This document shows positions 58,500-64,000 of a stretch of DNA of 64,000 nucleotides, in pieces. The position numbers were made by a program, and so were the translations under genes. Source of the stretch: Alkalisalibacterium limincola. GTDB taxonomy: Bacteria > Pseudomonadota > Gammaproteobacteria > Xanthomonadales > Xanthomonadaceae. The notes under the pieces were generated by a model. It was given only the letters and a program-made list of their open reading frames with translations, had not been told where the DNA came from and did not search any database. How positions within the stretch are numbered: the stretch's first letter is position 1; each line of letters begins with the position of its first letter. The DNA is taken from positions 186,001-250,000 of the forward strand of contig NZ_VRTS01000001.1 of the NCBI RefSeq assembly GCF_008017755.1, written 5' to 3'.

Positions 58500-60587
58500 T
58501 CAACCCAGCATCCGGATCAGGAAGCCCAGCATCACGATCAGGCCGATGATCATCGCGAAGGCGTAGTGGTACAGGTAGCCCGACTGCACGCGGCGGGAAA
58601 TCGCCGCGATGCGGTCCACGACCGCCGCCGAACCGTTGACGAGGACGCCATCGATGAGCCCCGCGTCCAGCCGCCGCGACAGCTGCTCGCCCAGCTTGAT
58701 GCCGCCGCCGGCGAAGCCCTCGACCCACAGCTTGTCGAAGCCGTACTTGTTCTCCAGCACCTTCACCGGCACGCGCAGCGCGTTGCGGGTCTTCGTGGCC
58801 AGCGCCGGATTGAACAGGTAGACGTAGGTGGCGACCGCGAAGCCCGCGAATGCCAGCCAGAACGCCGGCGAGGCGTAGAAGTGCAGGCCGAAGCCGACCG
58901 CCGAGGTGAACAGCCGCTCGCCGACCATCGCGATGGTGTCGTTGGCCTCGCGCACGAAGACCGCGTTGGCGAAGAAGTCGCCGAACAGCATCGGGCCTGC
59001 GGTCAGGAAGCCGATCGCGATCGACGGGATCGCCAGCAGGATCAGCGGCAGCGTCACCACCCAGGGCGACTCGTGCGGTTCATGCACCCCGTGGCCATCG
59101 TGGCCGTGGTCGTCATGCGCATGCGCGCCATGCCCCGCCTCGGCCTCGGCGTGCGCCGCCCCTTCGGAGACATCGTCGTGTCCACCGGCATGGGTTTCCG
59201 CCTCGGCGTCGCGGAAGCGCTCCCGTCCGTGGAAGGTCAGGTAAAGCAGCCGGAAGCTGTAGAAGCTGGTGACGAACACGCCCAGCAGCACCGCGATGTA
59301 GGCGTACATCTGGATCGGCCCGTTGCCAGCAACCTCGGCCACCGCCTCGATGATCACGTCCTTGGAGTAGTAGCCCGACAGAAACGGGAAGCCGACCAGG
59401 GCCAGCGTGCCGATGACGGTGGCGATGTAGGTGATCGGCATGTACTTGCGCAGGCCGCCCATGCGCAGCATGTCCTGCTGGTGGTGCATGCCGATGATGA
59501 CCGAGCCGGCCGCCAGGAACAGCAGCGCCTTGAAGAAGGCATGGGTCATCAGGTGGAACACCGCGCCGGCGTAGGCCGACACGCCCAGCGCCACGGTCAT
59601 GTAGCCCAGCTGGGACAGCGTGGAATACGCGACCACGCGCTTGATGTCGTTCTGCACGATGCCGATCAGGCCGGTGAAGAAGGCCGTGGTCGCACCGATG
59701 ACCAGCACGAACAGCAGTGCGGTGGGACTGAGCTCGAACAGCGGGCTCATGCGCGCGACCATGAAGATGCCGGCGGTGACCATGGTCGCTGCATGGATCA
59801 GCGCAGAAATCGGCGTCGGGCCCTCCATCGAGTCCGGCAGCCACACGTGCAGCGGCACCTGGGCGGACTTGCCCATCGCGCCGATGAACAGGCAGATGCA
59901 GATGAAGGTCATGATCTCCCAGTCCATGCCGGGCCAGATCGTGAACTGCACGCCCTCCAGCGCCGGCGCCGCCGCGAACACGGTCGCGTAGTCCAGGCTG
60001 CCGAGCCAGAACAGCACGCCGCCGATGCCCAGCAGGAAGCCGAAGTCGCCGACGCGGTTGACCAGGAAGGCCTTGAGGTTGGCGAAGATCGCGCTGGGCT
60101 TCTTGAACCAGAAGCCGATCAGCAGGTAGGACACCAGGCCCACCGCCTCCCAGCCGAAGAACAGCTGCAGGAAGTTGTTGGCCATCACCAGCATCAGCAT
60201 CGAGAAGGTGAACAGCGAGATGTAGCTGAAGAAGCGCTGGTAGCCCGGGTCGTCCTTCATGTAGCCGATGGTGTAGACGTGCACCAGCAGCGACACGAAA
60301 GTGACCACGACCATCATCATCGCGGTCAGCTCGTCGACCAGGAAGCCGACGTGGGCCGAGATCGATCCGACCTCGAACCAGGTGTAGATGTTCTCGTTGA
60401 ACACCGCCGCCCCGCCCCACACCAGCTGGTAGAGGACCTGGATCGACAACGCGCAGCTCACGCCCACGCCGAGGATGGTGACGGTGTGCGCGCCGGCGCG
60501 CCCGACCTGGCGGCCGAACAGGCCGGCGATGATGGCGCCCAGCAGCGGCGCCAGCGCGATGATCAGCAGGGTGGTCTGGCTCAACAT
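58500..60587 (-). CDS. nuoL: NADH-quinone oxidoreductase subunit L
   Basis: NuoL is the distal antiporter-like proton pump of complex I with a long lateral helix. The 695-residue protein has FFGWEAVGLVSYLLIGFW, SAQVPLHVWLPDSMEGPTP and KRVVAYSTLSQLGYM. A His/Asp-rich loop (HAHDDHGHDGHGVHEPH) interrupts the C-terminal part, near residues 490-510. This is lineage-specific and could bind metal. It starts 4 bp after nuoK. Confidence 0.96.
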   Translation of the reverse strand: MLSQTTLLIIALAPLLGAIIAGLFGRQVGRAGAHTVTILGVGVSCALSIQVLYQLVWGGAAVFNENIYTWFEVGSISAHVGFLVDELTAMMMVVVTFVSLLVHVYTIGYMKDDPGYQRFFSYISLFTFSMLMLVMANNFLQLFFGWEAVGLVSYLLIGFWFKKPSAIFANLKAFLVNRVGDFGFLLGIGGVLFWLGSLDYATVFAAAPALEGVQFTIWPGMDWEIMTFICICLFIGAMGKSAQVPLHVWLPDSMEGPTPISALIHAATMVTAGIFMVARMSPLFELSPTALLFVLVIGATTAFFTGLIGIVQNDIKRVVAYSTLSQLGYMTVALGVSAYAGAVFHLMTHAFFKALLFLAAGSVIIGMHHQQDMLRMGGLRKYMPITYIATVIGTLALVGFPFLSGYYSKDVIIEAVAEVAGNGPIQMYAYIAVLLGVFVTSFYSFRLLYLTFHGRERFRDAEAETHAGGHDDVSEGAAHAEAEAGHGAHAHDDHGHDGHGVHEPHESPWVVTLPLILLAIPSIAIGFLTAGPMLFGDFFANAVFVREANDTIAMVGERLFTSAVGFGLHFYASPAFWLAFAGFAVATYVYLFNPALATKTRNALRVPVKVLENKYGFDKLWVEGFAGGGIKLGEQLSRRLDAGLIDGVLVNGSAAVVDRIAAISRRVQSGYLYHYAFAMIIGLIVMLGFLIRMLG

Positions 60588-60591
60588 GTCG

Positions 60592-60897
60592 TCAACCCTT
60601 CAGATCGTCGAGCTCGGCGACATTGATCGTGCGCCGGTGGCGGAACAGCGTGACCAGGATCGCCAGGCCGATCGCGGCCTCGGCCGCGGCCACGGTCAGG
60701 ATGAAGAACACGAACACCTGGCCGTCGACGTCGCCGAGGAAGCGCGAGAACGCGACGAAGTTGATGTTCACCGACAGCAGCATCAGCTCGATCGCCATCA
60801 GCAGCACGATGACGTTCTTTCGGTTGATGAAGATGCCGGCGACGCTGATCGAGAACATGATCGCGCCCAGGGTGAGGAAGTGGCCGAGGGTGATCAC
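60592..60897 (-). CDS. nuoK: NADH-quinone oxidoreductase subunit K
   Basis: NuoK is a three-helix membrane subunit in the proton path of complex I. The 101-residue protein is of normal size with the conserved Glu in [18 protein letters not shown] and a second Glu in [12 protein letters not shown]. The start is a GTG that overlaps the nuoJ stop (GTGA), so the two are coupled. Confidence 0.96.
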   Translation of the reverse strand: MITLGHFLTLGAIMFSISVAGIFINRKNVIVLLMAIELMLLSVNINFVAFSRFLGDVDGQVFVFFILTVAAAEAAIGLAILVTLFRHRRTINVAELDDLKG

Positions 60898-61513
60898 TGC
60901 GACTTCTCCTTGCCCTCGGAAGGCATCTTCACGATCCGGATGCGGTCGGCCTTGCGCACCATGACCTGGCGCGCCGGGTCTGGTGCTTGGTCCCACCACG
61001 ACGGCGCAGCGTCAGCACGATCGCGGCGATGATCGCCACGGTCAGGATCACCGCGGCGATCTCGAAGGGCAGGATGTACTCGGTGTACAGCGCCATGCCG
61101 ACCCACTCGATGTTGCTCACGCCGGCCACGTCCACCGCCGGGTCGGGCGTCGGGATGCCCTCGCCGAAGCCGCGGCCCCGCGCCAGCAGCAGCACCATCT
61201 CCGCAGCCATGACCAGCGCCACCACCAGGCCCACCGGGAAGTACTTCGCGAAACCCTCGCGCAGCGGCGTGGTGTTGATGTCGAGCATCATCACCACGAA
61301 AAGGAACAGCACCATGACCGCGCCGACGTAGACCAGCACCAGCACGATGCCGAGGAACTCCGCCTGCAGCAGCAGCCACAGGCAGGCGGTCGAGAAGAAG
61401 GTCAGCACCAGGCACAACACGGCGTAGACCGGGTTCTTCACCGAGATCACGGCGATGCCCGAGGCCACGGTGACCGTGGCGAAGACCCAGAAGAGGAAAA
61501 GTTCGTAGCTCAT
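60894..61513 (-). CDS. nuoJ: NADH-quinone oxidoreductase subunit J (frameshifted at the C-terminus)
   Basis: NuoJ is a five-helix membrane subunit of complex I. The N-terminal 180 residues are intact, with [19 protein letters not shown] and [19 protein letters not shown]. Near 60981 one base is missing; restoring it joins GGTKHQ to [18 protein letters not shown] and places the stop at 60894, where it overlaps the nuoK GTG. The restored protein is 206 residues. The conserved overlap supports a sequence error, not a real truncation. Confidence 0.93.
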
Positions 61514-61525
61514 CTGAGGTTCCCG

Positions 61526-62014
61526 TCAGCGGAAGGCCGCGTCGGCGGCGCGGCGCTCGGCGATCTCGGCCTCGAAGCGGTCACCGATCGCCAGCAACTG
61601 TGGCTTGGTGACGATGTTCTCGCCCCGGTGCTCGAAGTGGTATTCGTGGATGTGCGTCTCGACGATCGAGTCGACCGGGCAGCTTTCCTCGCAGAAGCCG
61701 CAGTAGATGCACTTGAACAGGTCGATGTCGTAGCGCGTGGTGCGGCGCGTGCCGTCCTCGCGCATCTCCGAATCGATCGTGATGGCCAGCGCCGGGCACA
61801 CCGCCTCGCACAGCTTGCAGGCGATGCAGCGCTCCTCGCCGTTGGGATAGCGGCGCAGCGCGTGCAGGCCGCGGAAGCGCGGCGACTGCGGCAACTTCTC
61901 GAACGGGTAGTGCACCGTGTACTTGGGCTTGAACTGGTACTTCAGGGTCAGCCACAGGCCGCCCAGCAGTTCCAGCAGCAACAGGCTCTTGAGGTAGGCG
62001 ATGACGCGATTCAT
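61526..62014 (-). CDS. nuoI: NADH-quinone oxidoreductase subunit I
   Basis: NuoI carries two 4Fe-4S clusters (N6a, N6b) leading electrons to N2 near the quinone site. The 162-residue protein shows both ferredoxin motifs, [12 protein letters not shown] and [12 protein letters not shown]. An amphipathic N-terminal helix holds it to the membrane arm. I chose the ATG at 62014, 10 bp after the nuoH stop. Confidence 0.97.
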   Translation of the reverse strand: MNRVIAYLKSLLLLELLGGLWLTLKYQFKPKYTVHYPFEKLPQSPRFRGLHALRRYPNGEERCIACKLCEAVCPALAITIDSEMREDGTRRTTRYDIDLFKCIYCGFCEESCPVDSIVETHIHEYHFEHRGENIVTKPQLLAIGDRFEAEIAERRAADAAFR

Positions 62015-62024
62015 TCGTATGTCC

Positions 62025-63106
62025 TCACTGCCCGGCCACGAACCAGCCCGCATGCACGGCCCAGGCGGCGACAAGGATCCAGACGATCGTGATCGGGATG
62101 AACACCTTCCACCCCAGGCGCATGATCTGGTCGTAGCGGTAGCGCGGGAACGAAGCCCGGAACCACACGTAGCAGAATGCGAAGAAGACCGTCTTGAGCA
62201 GCAGCCACAGGATGTTGGGCTGCCCCAGCCAGGTGTCGGTCCATCCCTGGAACGGCGACAGCCAGCCGCCCAGGAACAGCAGCGCGGCCAGCACGCTGAT
62301 CAGGATCATGTTCGCGTATTCGGCCAGGAAGAACAGCGCGAACGCGCCCCCGGAATACTCGACCATGTGCCCGGCCACGATCTCCGACTCGCCCTCGGCC
62401 ACGTCGAACGGCGCGCGGTTGGTCTCGGCCACGCCGGAGATGAAGTAGATGACGAACAGCGGGAACAGCGGCAGCCAGAACCAGTCGAACAGGCCGCTGC
62501 CGCCCGCCTGGGCGTTGACGATGTTGGAGATGTTGAGGCTGCGGCGGCGACGATGACGCCGACCAGGGCGAAGCCCATCGCGATCTCGTAGCTGACCACC
62601 TGGGCGGCCGAGCGCATCGCGCCGAGGAAGGCGTACTTCGAGTTCGACGCCCAGCCGGCCAGGATGATGCCGTACACGCCCATCGAGGTCATCGCCAGCA
62701 GGTACAGCAGCCCGGCATTGGCGTTCGACAGCGCGATGCCGTCCTCGAAGGGCACCACGGCCCAGGCCGCCAGGGCGGGCGCGAGCGTGATGATCGGGGC
62801 CAGGCGGTAGAGGAACTTGTGCGAGGCGGTCGGGGTGACGACCTCCTTGAACAGCAGCTTGAACACGTCGGCGAAGGTCTGGATGATGCCGACGCCGAAC
62901 ACACCGCCGATGTAGGCCGGCCCGTGGCGCACGTGCATCCAGCCGATCACCTTGCGCTCGAACAGCACGAAGAACGCGACCGCGATCGTGATCGGCAGGG
63001 CCACGGCCATGATCTTGATGATCGTCCAGACCAGCAGTCCGAACGTGCCGAAGGCCAGGAAGAACTCCCGGGTCCAGCCGATGGGCTGTGCAAAAAGCTC
63101 GAACAC
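62025..63106 (-). CDS. nuoH: NADH-quinone oxidoreductase subunit H (frameshifted mid-gene)
   Basis: NuoH forms the heel of the membrane arm and much of the quinone site. The two fragments together give all conserved parts: [34 protein letters not shown] in the first, and [20 protein letters not shown] plus [14 protein letters not shown] in the second. One base is missing near 62540; restoring it joins GVIVAAA to [11 protein letters not shown] and gives 360 residues. Such a conserved gene is unlikely to be truly broken. Confidence 0.93.
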
Positions 63107-63108
63107 GC

Positions 63109-64000
63109 TCAGTCCCTCGCCAGCTTGAGCAGGCCGGCCGGCGCCATCGGCACCGTCGCCCCGTAGGAGGATTCGATCCAGGCGCAGCCCCGCGCCACGC
63201 GCGCGTCGAGCGCAACCGGCAGCGCGGCACGGCCGCGGCCGTCGTCGAACTTCGCGATCGCGCCTTCGGACAGGCCATGGGACGGTGCGTCCTCGGGATG
63301 CAGCACCACGCGCGCGCCACGCGTGAGCGGATGCGCGTTGAGCGCGGCGCTGCGGCGCAGCACCGCGTCGCCGCGGTAGATCGGGGTCGTGGTGATGCGC
63401 TCGAGGCCCTCGCCTTCCGCGGATCCGGCGGAAGCCATGTCGGTGCCCGAGGACTTCGGCGCGAAGGAAACCGTCGATCGCAGCCCGGCGATGTCGGCGA
63501 ATTCAAATCCGGTGAGTTCCAGCGTGTCGGCCAGCGCCCGCAGCACGCGCCAGCCCGGCCTCGCCTCGCCCGGCAGCTTCCCGCCGGACTGGGTGCGCTG
63601 CGCGATGCCGTCGACATTGACCAGCGTGGCATCGATCTCTGGAAGCAGGCCGATCGGCAGGATCACGTCGGCCAGGTCGCGGGTGGACGTGCAGGCGTAG
63701 TGGCTGAAGGCCACGACGCGGGCCTCGCCCAGCGCCCTGGCGGCGGCGGTGTTGTCGCCGAAGTCGGCACCGGGTTCGATGCCGTAGAGCAGGTAGGCGC
63801 CGCGCTTGTCGGCCAGCATCTGCGAGGCATTCGCGGCCGAGGGCAATACGTCGACGCCGGCCAGGCCGATCGCGTTCGCGCCCAGCGGGATGCGGTTCAC
63901 CCGTGCGCCGGTGGCTGCGGCCAACGCCCGCACGGCCGCGTGGATGCGGCTGGCCTGCGGATGGGCCTCGGCGACCTCGCCGACGAAGATGACCGCGCTG
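63109..64000 (-). CDS. nuoG: NADH-quinone oxidoreductase subunit G, C-terminal part
   Basis: Only the last 296 residues of NuoG are in the window; the gene continues past the edge. This part is the molybdopterin-oxidoreductase-like domain, with the stretch [21 protein letters not shown] and [20 protein letters not shown], typical of complex I G subunits. It no longer binds molybdopterin in NuoG. Its stop lies 2 bp before the nuoH start. Confidence 0.93.
   Translation of the reverse strand, partial: SAVIFVGEVAEAHPQASRIHAAVRALAAATGARVNRIPLGANAIGLAGVDVLPSAANASQMLADKRGAYLLYGIEPGADFGDNTAAARALGEARVVAFSHYACTSTRDLADVILPIGLLPEIDATLVNVDGIAQRTQSGGKLPGEARPGWRVLRALADTLELTGFEFADIAGLRSTVSFAPKSSGTDMASAGSAEGEGLERITTTPIYRGDAVLRRSAALNAHPLTRGARVVLHPEDAPSHGLSEGAIAKFDDGRGRAALPVALDARVARGCAWIESSYGATVPMAPAGLLKLARD

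Overview
The window is a GC-rich bacterial chromosome segment, most likely from the Lysobacteraceae/Xanthomonadaceae (a Lysobacter, Luteimonas or Pseudoxanthomonas relative). The evidence is a CopL-type copper leader protein, the methionine-salvage and class III PHA synthase genes, and an intact order tRNA-fMet, rimP, nusA, infB, rbfA, truB, rpsO, pnp next to a nuo operon. I saw no rRNA, CRISPR array, insertion sequence, prophage or integrase. The window opens at mtnB and closes inside nuoG.

Layout. 1-1.9 kb: mtnB-mtnD-mtnC (methionine salvage), with overlapping start and stop codons. 1.9-10 kb: an exported phosphoesterase, then a polyhydroxybutyrate (PHB) block: phaE-phaC (synthesis), a 3-hydroxybutyrate (3HB) oligomer hydrolase, 3HB dehydrogenase and a LuxR-type response regulator. 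10-20.6 kb: copper homeostasis, with copA-cueR behind a CueR-type promoter; then copL, a TolC-type lipoprotein, a His-rich peptide, a multicopper oxidase, cytochrome c, an NTF2-like protein and a DUF411 protein; then a second Cu-type P-ATPase behind an FNR-like box. 20.6-33.9 kb: signalling (GGDEF-kinase fusion, TPR-GGDEF), dbpA and assorted single genes. 34-46 kb: an SLC5-type hybrid kinase, a TonB receptor divergent from a GntP-family permease, a degenerate beta-lactamase-like protein, and a DUF1800/DUF1501 pair. 46-55.4 kb: the translation/RNA operon on the minus strand. 55.5-64 kb: nuoN to nuoG on the minus strand.

The most interesting signal is a shared operator. Two divergent intergenic regions 31 kb apart each carry one copy of the palindrome GTAC-(C/G)TAA-GTAC. 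One lies between the 3HB-oligomer hydrolase and bdhA, the other between the TonB receptor and the GntP-type permease. In both, the palindrome sits midway between two divergent -10 elements, about 42-44 bp from each predicted start. I infer a 3HB/oligomer uptake-and-use regulon. The best candidate regulator is the LuxR-type response regulator encoded 4 bp after bdhA, possibly partnered by the SLC5-type hybrid kinase next to the TonB receptor.

Sequence quality matters for reading this window. Eight genes, including nuoH, nuoJ, nuoN and dbpA, are broken by a single-base indel (seven deletions, one insertion), mostly in short G/C runs. These are probably consensus errors, so I annotate the genes as spanning the frameshift.
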